Origin: Leishmania martiniquensis
Lineage: Eukaryota > Euglenozoa > Kinetoplastea > Trypanosomatida > Trypanosomatidae
Reading direction: 5' to 3'
Assembly: GCF_017916325.1 (NCBI RefSeq)
Contig: NC_090168.1
Coordinates: forward strand, 567,692-631,691
DNA length: 64,000 nt
The notes beneath the pieces are model-generated. The model ran no database searches. It was not told the DNA's origin and was given only the letters and a program-made list of their open reading frames with translations. Positions 17,433-29,983 of this stretch are shown piece by piece; the stretch's first letter is position 1; each line of letters starts with the position of its first letter. Made by a program: the position numbers and the translations under genes.

Positions 17433-18648
17433 GCGCCGCACGCCGGCGTCCCTTTCGGAGAAGCCAAGCCGTCTTCGTGCCGGCCTACCACTCCACCCGA
17501 CTGTCCCTGGAGACGGGGGAGGGCGCTCTCTCTTCTCTCCCCCGCCACCTGCTCCCTTCTCCCCCTCGGCACAACGTGCAGTTGCTGATAGCATCGGCGT
17601 TGTGCTGTACTCGTCGTGTGCCCTGATCAACGTCGTCTTCGTGCGACGGTGTGTCATCGATGCTCGCGAGTGGCGCCAACGCCGTACCCCTCCTGTGGGT
17701 GTGGAGGCGAGTAGCAGCAGAAACCAAAAACAGAGAGGGAAACCGCATCATTGACAAGCAGAGGGCGACGCCCTCCTCCTCGTCTGCGCAACGAAAGGGC
17801 CGCGCAACTGCCGCGAACGCGGTGCTGCTCCCTCTCCCGGCTTTCTCCGCCCCCCTCCACCTGTCCTCCGTCGTCTTGCCTTCTGCCGTAGCCTCCGCTT
17901 CCCCTGCCGGCATCGCGCTGCGCGCGAAGCAGTGGTGCTGAAGCCGGAACTGACGCGAAGGCCATGCGACCAGCGGAGACCGAGAGAGAAATAGGCGCGG
18001 TTGTCGGTGCTCCCGACTCTCCCCCCACTCCTGCTCATGCCGCTCTGCACGGCCCGCACAACGGCGGGGGATGGTATACCGCGGCGCATCCGCGCACCTG
18101 TGACGGCGCTGCTGGCGCGCCACGTGAGCGCCTCTCACACCCGCTTGCCTTCAGCCACTGTGAATTCCTGCGCGAGGGGAAAGCGGGCAGGCCTGCCATT
18201 GCGCCGGCATGGCGGCGCCACCGCCTGGTCTTTGTCGCTGGAGCATCCGGCACGGCGCACCGCGCCCGCGCAAGGCGTGCGGTGCTCAGAAGAGAGCCGG
18301 AACGGTAGCCGAGGGAAGGCGGGAGGAGGCGCGCAGCACGTGCCCGAGGAAGGGGGCAGGGAGGCTGAGCTGTGCCTGTCGGCGCACAGCTGTGCAGGTG
18401 GGGACGGTGGCCGAAGGAGACACTGAATGGGACGACCGAAAAAGAGAAACGGAATGGGAAGACAAGATTATGCGTTTATGGCGCCCGTCGGCTGTCTTTG
18501 TCGAAGCACGGCGCCCAGGCAAGCGGCTGCCACCGACGGCCCACTCATGCCAGTTATGCTCACCTGAACGCTGCAAGCACAAAAGGCTTCTTTGGCTCTC
18601 CTTCTCGTCTCTCAAGTCACATGCGCCAGACACACACAGCGGAACAGC

Positions 18649-20654
18649 ATGCCTGCGAGATCAGTCAGGTCCGAGGACGAAGTCCTGTCCCACGCAGTAT
18701 GCACAAGTGGCTCACCAAGCAAGATGTCGGTGTGCGCAGCCGTGCTCTCAGGGGCAAAGCGGCGAAGGTGCTCCCTCTGCACACTGAGTCACAAGAGCGC
18801 TATGAAGTGCATCATGAGTTTGATGCTGTTGCTGCTTGTCGTGGGAGCTGTGTGGATTCGGCCGCGCCGCTACGCACGCGTTGGAGATGGCAGCAGCCTT
18901 GCCATTCCATACCGCTCCAAAGCCGCAGCGTATCGCGAAAACGCCGTGTTTGTGGGGCCGCTTCCGCATGGCAGCGAAGTCGTCGTCGCTGGCGCCGCAG
19001 GTAAGACTGTCCCCGACGCTGCGCATAGTCGCTCACGTCGCCAAGAGGCCGTGGAGGCGGAGATCGAGGCGTATCTGGCGAGCCACGGCATCCGTCGCGA
19101 ACGCCGCACACGTGTGCGCTTTCTCACCCTCTCTACGGCCGTCGACTGGAAACTGTGCACCGCCCTTGGCGCTGCGGCGCTGGCGGGCATCAGCATTCCG
19201 GTTACCGGCTTCAATGGGACCTACTCGCACGTCGAGCGCTTCAAAACGTATATCGACTTCGTGGAGCAGGAGGGGCTGCGCGACGACGACATCGTTGTCA
19301 TACTGGACAGCGACGTTTTCTGGACAGGAGCCGACTTTATCCCTTTTCTCGGAAAGTTCGCACGCTTTTCACCGGCGAAGGAAAGCGACCTGGACGTCGC
19401 TGCCGTTCGGGCATGGGAGGACTATGGGGAGAAGAAGGCGCCACTTTACATGGCGCGCCTGCAAGCCGAGATGCACAGCGGCGCGGCAGACGTGCAGCGC
19501 CCTTTGCTGCAGATGCCGCCTGTGGTGTACAACACTGAGCATCTTTGCTGGTGGGGTCAGCACTCGAAGGGTTTCCTGCGGTGCCCAGTGGCCTTTGCGA
19601 CGCTGGACCACATGATTGAGGTGGCGCGCAACCACATTTCGAGCTTCGACGTGAGGAAGGTCGTGTCCTACGCGCGCGAGCGTGGCGGCAAGGTGCGTGA
19701 GCAACTCGAGGAGTCCTTCAGGGGAAAGCCACGGTGGATGCTGAACGACTTGCTAGGCAAGCGTGACGCGACGTCGCCGTACATGACGCGACCGCAGCGG
19801 TCGCGCGACGATCCGCTCTTCTACAGCACCACAATTGTGAAGAGGGCCAACCCCGCCGTTTTCCTGAACGGCGGCATGCACGTGTCACGCGTGTGGGCGC
19901 TGCGCAGACTGGCAAAGGCTATGGCAACGTTCGCAGGGGCAGAGACGCCACTATGGCAGCCGAAGGGCCGGGCCGCACGTCTCAATGGCTTTGTGACCAA
20001 TCGATTTTGGGGCCGATTTACATTCGGACGCGCCTGTACGAAATCGAGCACGACCTGTTGGCAGGGCCTCCGCTTTCGATGCGAACGCCACCAGTCGCGT
20101 ACGATGACCGTTTCGGGCCACCAGGCCTTGTTGGTCTGGACCGGCGGTCTGAGATGGCCATTTCAGCCCTCACCATCATACTCCATCCAGCCCTGTTTCA
20201 CCACGGCAAGTACCTGGAGCAACAGTTCCCGAGCAGCAGGAGCTGGTGGATTTGGAAGAAGACTGAGCACCTGTTGGGCGAGAATGAGCCGCAGGGCCGA
20301 TCACTGAGCAATCTACGGCTGACGCGTGGTGGCGCCCTTGTGACGCCTCCGCTGCTGTGGCGCTCGGCGACCTTAGAAGACAGGTCAAGAGGCTTCAACA
20401 ACGATGCGGAGGAGGACCCTGACGTGGTTCATGTTCCTTTTCTGCACTACGCCGGCTCAGCGAAAGTCAGGCGTTTCGCCAAACATCAACACCTTTACGC
20501 ATGGATGGTGGCCGCCCGTCACGACAGCCGGGCTCGCGAACTCGCGGTGAACGTTCTAGGGAGGGAGCTGGTGGAGCTGTGGCTCCACGAGGAGCGCGTA
20601 TTCGTTAACTTCACGCGTATGTGCGAGGACCCGATTCGGCTATTCTCGCCTTAG
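18649..20654 (+). pseudogene. SCG-like glycosyltransferase, copy 2, frameshifted
   Basis: The first 430 residues match copy 1, including membrane anchor and DSD motif. In the variable block after AETP the insert is two bases longer than in the other copies (ctatggcagccgaagggcc at about 19951), so the frame is lost and ends at 20307; the correct frame resumes as TSQWLCDQSILGPIYIRT and runs to 20654. Its last variable block (about 20455-20500, AGSAKVRRFAKHQH) is unlike any other copy. As assembled it makes a protein without the C-terminal third. Confidence 0.78.
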
Positions 20655-21368
20655 CCCGAGCTCGTGGGGCAGCTGTGCAGAAGTTACACGAAGCTCCTCT
20701 CCCGTGACATTCAGCCGTCGAACGTCGTTGTGACGAATGGCGTCACGCAGGCCCTCAACGCCATATTTCAGGCCCTTGTCAACCATGGCGATGAAGTCGT
20801 TCTCGTTGAGCCCTTTTACGATGCGTACTACCAGGACATCGCTGTCTCGGGCGGTGTGGCGAGGTACGTGTCTCTTCGGCCCTCCACTGAGTCGGCCGAT
20901 AGCTGGAAGCTGACCCGCGAGGCGCTGCTCGAGGCAGTTAGCGAGAAGACGAAGCTCATTCTCATCAACACGCCACAGAACATCCCCGGTAAGGTATGGG
21001 ACGTGGCGGAACTCGAGATCATCGCAGAAGTAGCAAAGCAGCTCGACGCGGTTGTAATCTCCGATGAAGTATACATGCACCTGACCTACGGCAAGCCCCA
21101 GGGTGGGTTCTTTGTTCTTGCTGGCATTGCAAAAGTGGATCCGAAGCACTACTATGGCCCCTCGAACAAGTCACAAGCAAAGGACTGGCAATTCTGTATG
21201 TGGCTAACCAAGAAAATCGGCGTGTGCGCCATTCCTGTGACAGCGTTTTGCAAAGCCGAGAGCAAGCCCCTCTACGAGAGCTATGTCCGGTTTGCCTGCT
21301 GCCGGTCACCGTGTGAGCTTCACGCTGCCGCTGAAAGGCTCCAGAAGCTGCGCGAGTATCTTCTCTGA
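20655..21368 (+). pseudogene. KAT-like aminotransferase relic, unit 2
   Basis: Same structure as the unit 1 relic: no ATG, in frame with the glycosyltransferase stop, internal deletion over the PLP-lysine region, intact C-terminal end LQKLREYLL. No difference from unit 1 was seen. Confidence 0.85.
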
Positions 21369-22220
21369 GGGGTGGGGGGCGCAGCGGTAGTCTTTCGTCA
21401 CCCCGCCTCCGCTCTTTACAAGGAAAATAATAATAGGAATGCAGCTTATCACTATTAGCCCGCACCTTTTTCTCTACATGGGGGAGGGGGGCCTCCTCTC
21501 ATCTGCCATTGAACGGCTCATTTTGCAGTCGTTGCCTTTATTCGCTGTATTTCCCTTTCTGTTTGCTGGCACAGCCTGCGGCAAGTGTGTCTCGGCGACG
21601 TTCTTCCTTTTCTTTGTTCTCGCTTTCCCTGCTGTTGCTGTTGCTGCCGTTACCGTTCTCCATTAAAATACTCCATCGTCTCTTTTTCTCGCCCATCTCA
21701 GATCGTATCAGGCTAGAGAAAATAAGGGACTGCTCGCGTGCTGATCATCGGTGCTTTGTACTGTGCGGGCGCTCTCACCGTCCGAGCTCGGCACCCGAAC
21801 TGCCACTGAGCCGAGCATGCCTCGTCAGCCTCAAGAGCACAATCGCGATGCCCTGCTTTTTGCCAATCGTCCGCTTCTTCGGCCTGTCTGTAATAGCTCC
21901 CTTCTCGTTAGCGCCTGCGCTTTTCGCCGCGGCTGGCGCGCTTCCCTCCTCCGCTGCTACGTGTTTGACTGGGGATCGGAGTACATTTGTGTGCTGCACC
22001 GGTCGGCTCACCCGTGTCTTTGCAGCCCTGGGGTCCTATGCGCGGGATTCCCGCAAGCTGTCGTCGCTGGCTGCGTGCGCGATGCCGCAGAGGGCGACTT
22101 CCTGGCGGCGACGCAGCTTTTGTTCTCCTTCCACTGCCTCCCCGATCTCTTTCTCCCCTCCTCTTTCGACGTTTCTTGACAAGGCCACCTCGAGAGGCTC
22201 AAAAAGATGCCGGCGGGGCA

Positions 22221-23048
22221 ATGCCGCCAAAAGTCAGAGACCGCCTTGTCGAGTTTTGTGAGCGGCGTGCTGCTGCGCACACAAGGTACAGCCGCTGTGC
22301 ATCTCCAGCGCAAGAGCAGCCACCGGAGCACCTTTTTATAGTTCCGCTTTGGAGCAGGCTTCCGTCTGATTTCGAGGAGAATGCGCTCGCCCTCCTTGGC
22401 CAAATCGAGCAGCTCCGCTCCATGCACCTCCGTTTCCTGAAGCCGAAGCTCCGCAGCGGAGAGGAAGAAGACGAACTCCGAGCAGCAATCGATAAGCAGG
22501 CAGCCGAGATTCAAGCTGCACTCAAAACGCTGGAGCATGCTATTGTTGTCGGCACGCATCTCAAAAGTGCGTACTCTGAGGAAGAAGTACGCATTGTGAA
22601 AAGCGTCCGTATGCACCTAACGCTGCGCCTCAAGGAGCTTGCTCTACACTTCAAGTCTGTGCAGGAACTATTTGGAACGCAACTGCACCGGCGGGAGCTG
22701 AAATCGGCCAGGTACATGAAGATTGGAAGTGATGCTGCCTACAACGCTGTCCGGCAAGAAGCAAGAACTGCCCACTTGCTTGAAATGGGCTTTACGGAGC
22801 AGGACATACGGTCTCTCCTGATCGAGGAGATGCAGCGCGATCAAACGAGCAACGGAATGAAGGATATCCTTGACAGCATCCAGGAGATCCACCGCGTATT
22901 CGAGGGCCTTCACACCATGGTAGTCGAGCAGGGAACGATGCTAGACAGGATCGATTACAATGCCGACAAGGCACTGGTGAGTGCATCCAAAGCGCAGCTG
23001 GAGCTGGAAAAGGCTCGCGAAAATAGCAGCGGCTGCGTCCTTATGTGA
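22221..23048 (+). CDS. Qa-SNARE, syntaxin 16-like, unit 2
   Basis: 275 residues, the same protein as the unit 1 copy, with N-peptide, Habc region, SNARE motif and the CVLM end. The latent transmembrane frame follows. Confidence 0.83.
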   Translation: MPPKVRDRLVEFCERRAAAHTRYSRCASPAQEQPPEHLFIVPLWSRLPSDFEENALALLGQIEQLRSMHLRFLKPKLRSGEEEDELRAAIDKQAAEIQAALKTLEHAIVVGTHLKSAYSEEEVRIVKSVRMHLTLRLKELALHFKSVQELFGTQLHRRELKSARYMKIGSDAAYNAVRQEARTAHLLEMGFTEQDIRSLLIEEMQRDQTSNGMKDILDSIQEIHRVFEGLHTMVVEQGTMLDRIDYNADKALVSASKAQLELEKARENSSGCVLM

Positions 23049-23428
23049 CATCGGCGCGTCGTACTTTCGCTGTACTCTGCTCAGCCAACTGCATGACTAT
23101 CGTCGCGCTCTTTGCGTATGTCTTCTTCACCAGATAGCGAATAAGTGTAGAGTAGGTCGCTGCGGGCGGCGCGGGCGACTACGCCAGGCTGTCGCCTGTG
23201 CCGCTTCGGCGAGCATGCGTGTGGCATGTATTTCGTTGGCTATGCGCTCCACACGTCACTTCTCCTCCTCAACAACGTCGCTCTTTCTTTTTTGCCCCCA
23301 TCAACAATCTACCATTCGCTGAACTCAAAGCTAGCGGCTGTGGTGTAACCCGGCAAGGGCTCTACTTTTCTACCGCGGCGCTCGTCAGGGTGAAGGCGCC
23401 CCCCTGATTCCGCTAGCACTAGAAAAAA

Positions 23429-23843
23429 ATGCGGCCTCTCACCGACGAAGAGTCTAAAAGCTCTTCGGCAAGCTTGCACGGCACATTGGCGCCAACACAA
23501 CGCATTTACTGGAGAGAACAGGCGAGGAGGAACACGTTTTTCGCCCCCACAAGAGTCGCATCTGGTACATGCCGCGACGCCTCGCAAAGCTTGCGAGCTG
23601 TGTATCCAAAAAGAATCTGATGGGCATAGGCGTCTTGTTTGCCAAGGGTACCCACAATGGAAGCGTACGCATCCAAGTGACAGCGCCAGAATGCATTGCG
23701 CGATACCGTCTCTTCAGTATCTGGGTGAAGCCGAGCCAAGAGCAGAGAGGTTCCTGTACGGTGGAGACGTCAGTCGGGCAGGCCTTGGCCGTATCACCGA
23801 GTCGGCACCCAAGTACCGGAAGGTGGCCGTGGCGCTGCGCAGG
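23429..23843 (+). pseudogene. NIP7: NIP7 5' relic, unit 2 end
   Basis: Same relic as at 14097, with one further defect: the A run in tctaaaaagctc is one base shorter, so the frame from the ATG is lost after 10 codons. It is joined to the kinase fragment at the same base as in the other units. Confidence 0.85.
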
Positions 23844-25261
23844 CCGTGTATATCCACGCAGGCTGCGTGGGATCTGTGCATGTACAGCACAATCATGACT
23901 CTGCTCAAGCTCCTCTTTGACTTACCGACGGACTGGTCGAAGAAGACGGTGTGCGACGCATTGGAACGCGAGATGGACTTCACTGTGGAGGCCTCCAACG
24001 CGAAGCGCTTCCGGCGCGCCTTCCGCGGCAACCCGCGCTTGTACATCCCGCGTGTGCACGACGCGTACACCTCAGCGCAGTTGCTCGTGCTGGAGTGGAT
24101 CGAGGGAACGAAGCTGAGCGATGTCGAGTCTGTACGGGCACAGTACGATGAGAAGCGTGTTCTGACCACCTTGTTCGACGCCGTCGGCGACATGGTGTTT
24201 AAGCATGGCTTCGTCCACGCCGACCCCCACGCTGCTAATGTGCTTGTGCGGCCCATGCCGCAGGCCGATCCAGCGCCGGCAACCGTCGGCCCTGAGAGCG
24301 CCGCTGCGAACACCACCACCACCACGCCGGCGGCGACGGCGGCCCGGCACGCCAAGGCAGCGCATGACCCGAGCGACTGCCAAGTCGTCCTCATCGACTT
24401 TGGCCTCGCCACGCGGGAGCGGGTGCGCTTTCGCTATCAATACGCGCTCCTCTTTGTAAGCCTTTTCACCCATGACAGGGAGTCACTTCGGCGGGTAGTG
24501 CACGACTGGGGCATCGACGATGCTGAGATGTTTGCCTCTATCCAGGCGCAGAAGCCCTTCGAAGCGATCCAGGCTGGCAGCTACGGTGAGGTCACACGCG
24601 ACGAGGTGATGGCGATGCAGCAGAGGGCGCACGAGCGGGCAAAAGAGGCCCTGCGCGACATACGACGTCTCCCGAAGGAGCTTATCATGGTGGGCCGCAG
24701 CCTCGACATCGTACGCGGCGTCAATCGGCTTTACGGGTCGCCGGTGAACCGCATCAACATGTTTGTGCAGAGCGCCGTGGAGTGCCTGGGCCCGATGCGC
24801 AACTATGACGCGGTCGATGCGTACCTAAAGCGCATGCAGAAGATGATGGAAAGGCGGGGCTGCTTGGCCTCTATCGGCATGGACGACTACCAGGAGTACG
24901 AAAGCCTGTACGGCGCCTCTGCAGACACCGTCCGAGAGGAACAGGAAGCTGCAGCGGCACAGATCGCCGCCGAAGACGCGCAGCTCGGGTATCAGCACCC
25001 CTGGCCGGGGCCGGCATCGGGGTGCACGCGTGGCTCGACGCCGTGTATCGGGCCCTGATGCTGCACGGCCTTTTGTTTGTGCTTAACGCGGTCCACATGC
25101 TCACCTGCACATACAACTCGCTGATCGCGTCGTTGCTGCCATCCGCGGCGCAGAAGAAGCTCCGCATCGCAAGCCTGGAAGACCGACCCGATTGTCTATT
25201 CGGGCGAGGGGAGTGGAGGGAGGAGGAAGAGGCGGCAGAGGCCGTCTTGGCAGCTGGCTGA
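23691..25261 (+). pseudogene. NIP7/ABC1-kinase chimeric frame, unit 3, frameshifted
   Basis: As in unit 2, but the G run in gcatcgggggtgcac is one base shorter (about 25018-25021), so the frame ends at 25058 and the hydrophobic C-terminal region (25022-25261) is in another frame. N-terminal kinase motifs and the VAIK lysine are missing. Confidence 0.8.
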
Positions 25262-26156
25262 AGCGCACGCACAGCAAAATCGATCGAAGGTGAAGGGGGA
25301 GGGAGAGAGGCAAGGGCGCCGATGCAGCGGCCGGGTGCACATCTCTACTTGCTCCCCGCCCCCAATGGCCTCCTCCGTATCCTCTTCTTGCGTTTTTCTA
25401 CGCTGCGCTCTGCAGATGGCACAGCGGTTGTACGCACGCGCCAGCACCCCTACTGCTCGCTCGCCTTGAGGTGCGCTGTTTTCTGCCCGTGGCGGATGCC
25501 CCTGCCTTGCCTCGTTCCCCTCTCTCCGCGCCCTGCAACTTTGCGCCTTTCGGCTTAGCCGGCGTGCGCACCACACGCGTTTGGTCGAGAGCCACACACA
25601 GAGTAGTTTTCCAGCCGAGAGATGCAGACAGGCGCGGCAGCTCGTCCCTCTCCGCCTCTTCTTGCCCTTGCTCATGGGATCCAATCGCCCCCCTCCCCTC
25701 GCTGCAGCGCTCTCAACTGCTCAGCCTCCAGCCGTCCAGAGCGCTTGCCGCTCGAGCAAGGCACAATGCAGCGGCGCACATGCTCGTGTGCAGCTGGGCA
25801 CCACATGCCAAGCACCCACTTAGCTGTCTGCGAGCGCGCTCGCTCTCGCACGTGCTCTCTCTCTCTCTCCTCCCTCCCCCTCTCATTGTGTTCCATGCGT
25901 GGTCGGCTCACCACCTTCGCGCGCACACACAAAGGTGCAAGAGCCATGTGCAGGTGCTCGTCCTGCTACCTCTCTGGCCGTTATAACCTCCTGGTGCGTG
26001 CCCCTGCCTATCCTGTTTTTGCCTCCTTCCGCCAGCGCATAGTCCCGCGCAAGCAACGCCGCACAGCAGCACCATCGGGCCTTCTCTCCGTAGCTCTTCT
26101 CCCCCGCTGCCCCCGTGCGCTATTTCTTCCCCGAGGCTGGAGTGGTCGCTGCGCGC

Positions 26157-26762
26157 ATGTCTGGCATCATTCACAAAGAGAGCCTGCCTGCGCAGAGCCT
26201 CATCAAGCGGCGCCGCGTCGACACCCAAGCGACGACAGGGTCCTGCAGCGAAGACAGGCGCGGAGACGACGATGAGAAGCGCGTCGACAATGTGGCGAAG
26301 GGTGAGGCGGGCGAGAACGGTGCCACATGCTTGGCCGGGGCCCCGTCTGGGCCATGCAGCTCCTTCGCGCAGACTGAGAACGCGAGCAGCAGCAGTGATG
26401 ATGATGACGATCAAATCGAGCTGGAAAGCGCAGGCCTGGCGGAACTGCGTGCGCCGCGCAGTCGTCGTCAGCAGGAGCAGCCGAGGGCCGGCGGATCTGC
26501 CTCATCCTCCTCCGCTCAGTCGTCGGCGAATGTGCCAGCTGGCCCCGACACCACGCCTCCTCCCTCTGCTTTGAAGGCACACCTTCCGGCGCCCCACACA
26601 AACAGTTACGACCACGACGTGTTATTTCGGAACGTGCTGTGGCGCAGTCCTTCCAAAGCGGGTACTGCAGAGGAGAAGCGGAAGCAAAAGTGGGCCGCAG
26701 TGCTGAACCGCACTCAGGACTCGGTGGCCTTTCGGGACTTCATGAAGAGGCACTTCAAATGA
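26157..26762 (+). CDS. CWC15: CWC15-like spliceosome protein, unit 3
   Basis: 201 residues, the same protein as the unit 1 copy, including the C-terminal VLFRN and FRDFMKRHFK signatures. Confidence 0.8.
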   Translation: MSGIIHKESLPAQSLIKRRRVDTQATTGSCSEDRRGDDDEKRVDNVAKGEAGENGATCLAGAPSGPCSSFAQTENASSSSDDDDDQIELESAGLAELRAPRSRRQQEQPRAGGSASSSSAQSSANVPAGPDTTPPPSALKAHLPAPHTNSYDHDVLFRNVLWRSPSKAGTAEEKRKQKWAAVLNRTQDSVAFRDFMKRHFK

Positions 26763-27979
26763 GCGCCGCACGCCGGCGTCCCTTTCGGAGAAGCCAAGCC
26801 GTCTTCGTGCCGGCCTACCACTCCACCCGACTGTCCCTGGAGACGGGGGAGGGCGCTCTCTCTTCTCTCCCCCGCCACCTGCTCCCTTCTCCCCCTCGGC
26901 ACAACGTGCAGTTGCTGATAGCATCGGCGTTGTGCTGTACTCGTCGTGTGCCCTGATCAACGTCGTCTTCGTGCGACGGTGTGTCATCGATGCTCGCGAG
27001 TGGCGCCAACGCCGTACCCCTCCTGTGGGTGTGGAGGCGAGTAGCAGCAGAAACCAAAAACAGAGAGGGAAACCGCATCATTGACAAGCAGAGGGCGACG
27101 CCCTCCTCCTCGTCTGCGCAACGAAAGGGCCGCGCAACTGCCGCGAACGCGGTGCTGCTCCCTCTCCCGGCTTTCTCCGCCCCCCTCCACCTGTCCTCCG
27201 TCGTCTTGCCTTCTGCTGTAGCCTCCGCTTCCCCTGCCGGCATCGCGCTGCGCGCGAAGCAGTGGTGCTGAAGCCGGAACTGACGCGAAGGCCATGCGAC
27301 CAGCGGAGACCGAGAGAGAAATAGGCGCGGTTGTCGGTGCTCCCGACTCTCCCCCCCACTCCTGCTCATGCCGCTCTGCACGGCCCGCACAACGGCGGGG
27401 GATGGTATACCGCGGCGCATCCGCGCACCTGTGACGGCGCTGCTGGCGCGCCACGTGAGCGCCTCTCACACCCGCTTGCCTTCAGCCACTGTGAATTCCT
27501 GCGCGAGGGGAAAGCGGGCAGGCCTGCCATTGCGCCGGCATGGCGGCGCCACCGCCTGGTCTTTGTCGCTGGAGCATCCGGCACGGCGCACCGCGCCCGC
27601 GCAAGGCGTGCGGTGCTCAGAAGAGAGCCGGAACGGTAGCCGAGGGAAGGCGGGAGGAGGCGCGCAGCACGTGCCCGAGGAAGGGGGCAGGGAGGCTGAG
27701 CTGTGCCTGTCGGCGCACAGCTGTGCAGGTGGGGACGGTGGCCGAAGGAGACACTGAATGGGACGACCGAAAAAGAGAAACGGAATGGGAAGACAAGATT
27801 ATGCGTTTATGGCGCCCGTCGGCTGTCTTTGTCGAAGCACGGCGCCCAGGCAAGCGGCTGCCACCGACGGCCCACTCATGCCAGTTATGCTCACCTGAAC
27901 GCTGCAAGCACAAAAGGCTTCTTTGGCTCTCCTTCTCGTCTCTCAAGTCACATGCGCCAGACACACACAGCGGAACAGC

Positions 27980-29983
27980 ATGCCTGCGAGATCAGTCAGG
28001 TCCGAGGACGAAGTCCTGTCCCACGCAGTATGCACAAGTGGCTCACCAAGCAAGATGTCGGTGTGCGCAGCCGTGCTCTCAGGGGCAAAGCGGCGAAGGC
28101 TGCTGCGGCGGCGACTGAGTCGCAGGGGTGCTAAGAGGTGCATCATCACTTTTGCCCTGTTGCTGCTTGTCGTGGGAGCTGTGTGGATTCGGCCGCGCCG
28201 CTACGCACGCGTTGGAGATGGCAGCAGCCTTGCCATTCCATACCGCTCCAAAGCCGCAGCGTATCGCGAAAACGCCGTGTTTGTGGGGCCGCTTCCGCAT
28301 GGCAGCGAAGTCGTCGTCGCTGGCGCCGCAGGTAAGACTGTCCCCGACGCTGCGCATAGTCGCTCACGTCGCCAAGAGGCCGTGGAGGCGGAGATCGAGG
28401 CGTATCTGGCGAGCCACGGCATCCGTCGCGAACGCCGCACACGTGTGCGCTTTCTCACCCTCTCTACGGCCGTCGACTGGAAACTGTGCACCGCCCTTGG
28501 CGCTGCGGCGCTGGCGGGCATCAGCATTCCGGTTACCGGCTTCAATGGGACCTACTCGCACGTCGAGCGCTTCAAAACGTATATCGACTTCGTGGAGCAG
28601 GAGGGGCTGCGCGACGACGACATCGTTGTCATACTGGACAGCGACGTTTTCTGGACAGGAGCCGACTTTATCCCTTTTCTCGGAAAGTTCGCACGCTTTT
28701 CACCGGCGAAGGAAAGCGACCTGGACGTCGCTGCCGTTCGGGCATGGGAGGACTATGGGGAGAAGAAGGCGCCACTTTACATGGCGCGCCTGCAAGCCGA
28801 GATGCACAGCGGCGCGGCAGACGTGCAGCGCCCTTTGCTGCAGATGCCGCCTGTGGTGTACAACGCTGACGATTTTTGCTGGTGGGGTCAGCACTCGAAG
28901 GGTTTCCTGCGGTGCCCAGTGGCCTTTGCGACGCTGGACCACATGATTGAGGTGGCGCGCAACCACATTTCGAGCTTCGACGTGAGGAAGGTCGTGTCCT
29001 ACGCGCGCCAGTGCGGCGGCAAGGTGCGTGAGCAACTCGAGGAGTCCTTCAGGGGAAAGCCACGGTGGATGCTGAACGACTTGCTAGGCAAGCGTGACGC
29101 GACGTCGCCGTACATGACGCGACCGCAGCGGTCGCGCGACGATCCGCTCTTCTACAGCACCACAATTGTGAAGAGGGCCAACCCTACCGTGCTGCTGAAC
29201 GGCGGCATGCACGTGTCACGCGTGTGGGCGCTGCGCAGACTGGCAAAGGCTATGGCAACGTTCGCAGGGACAGAGACGCCAGTCGCGGAGTCCGCAAACT
29301 TTCATACATCTCGATGGTGGTGTGACCAATCGATGCTTGGGGAGATGTACGTGCGAGCGCGCCTGTACGAAATCGAGCACGACCTGTTGGCAGGGCCTCC
29401 GCTTTCGATGCGAACGCCACCAGTCGCGTACGATGACCGTTTCGGGCCACCAGGCCTTGTTGGTCTGGACCGGCGGTCTGAGATGGCAGTTCTCGCACCA
29501 ACTCTTGAGCGCCATCCAGCCCTGTTTCACCACGGCAAGTACCTGGAGCAACAGTTCCCGAGCAGCAGGAGCTGGTGGATTTGGAATAAGACTGAGCACC
29601 TGCTGGGCGAGAATGAGCCGCAGGGCCGATCACTGAGCAATCTACGGCTGACGCGTGGTGGCGCCCTTGTGACGCCTCCGCTGCTGTGGCGCTCGGCGAC
29701 CTTAGAAGACAGGTCAAGAGGCTTCAACAACGATGCGGAGGAGGACCCTGACGTGGTTCATGTTCCTTTTCTGCACTACGCCGCGCCTGCAAAGCACCGG
29801 CGGTACACTAATCACCGAAACCATTACGCATGGATGGTGGCCGCCCGTCACGACAGCCGGGCTCGCGAACTCGCGGTGAACGTTCTAGGGAGGGAGCTGG
29901 TGGAGCTGTGGCTCCACGAGGAGCGCGTATTCGTTAACTTCACGCGTATGTGCGAGGACCCGATTCGGCTATTCTCGCCTTAG
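27980..29983 (+). CDS. SCG-like glycosyltransferase, copy 3
   Basis: 667 residues with the same anchor and DxD core as copy 1. Variable blocks differ: cytosolic tail AKRRRLLRRRLSRRGAKR instead of AKRRRCSLCTLSHKSAMK; YNADDFCWWG at about 294; ARQCGGK; NPTVLLNG; ESANFHTSRWWCDQSMLG at about 437; EMAVLAPTLERHP at about 500; WIWNKTE; and AAPAKHRRYTNHRNHYAW at about 601. The second half of the fifth block (SMLGEMYVRARLYE) is the version found in copy 1, so blocks are combined differently in each copy. Confidence 0.8.
   Translation: MPARSVRSEDEVLSHAVCTSGSPSKMSVCAAVLSGAKRRRLLRRRLSRRGAKRCIITFALLLLVVGAVWIRPRRYARVGDGSSLAIPYRSKAAAYRENAVFVGPLPHGSEVVVAGAAGKTVPDAAHSRSRRQEAVEAEIEAYLASHGIRRERRTRVRFLTLSTAVDWKLCTALGAAALAGISIPVTGFNGTYSHVERFKTYIDFVEQEGLRDDDIVVILDSDVFWTGADFIPFLGKFARFSPAKESDLDVAAVRAWEDYGEKKAPLYMARLQAEMHSGAADVQRPLLQMPPVVYNADDFCWWGQHSKGFLRCPVAFATLDHMIEVARNHISSFDVRKVVSYARQCGGKVREQLEESFRGKPRWMLNDLLGKRDATSPYMTRPQRSRDDPLFYSTTIVKRANPTVLLNGGMHVSRVWALRRLAKAMATFAGTETPVAESANFHTSRWWCDQSMLGEMYVRARLYEIEHDLLAGPPLSMRTPPVAYDDRFGPPGLVGLDRRSEMAVLAPTLERHPALFHHGKYLEQQFPSSRSWWIWNKTEHLLGENEPQGRSLSNLRLTRGGALVTPPLLWRSATLEDRSRGFNNDAEEDPDVVHVPFLHYAAPAKHRRYTNHRNHYAWMVAARHDSRARELAVNVLGRELVELWLHEERVFVNFTRMCEDPIRLFSP

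Larger units (their letters stand above)
14513..23843 (+). repeat. Tandem unit 2 (9.33 kb)
   Basis: Second direct repeat, with the same gene order as unit 1. Its CWC15 and glycosyltransferase copies are both frameshifted, making it the most damaged unit. Confidence 0.95.
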
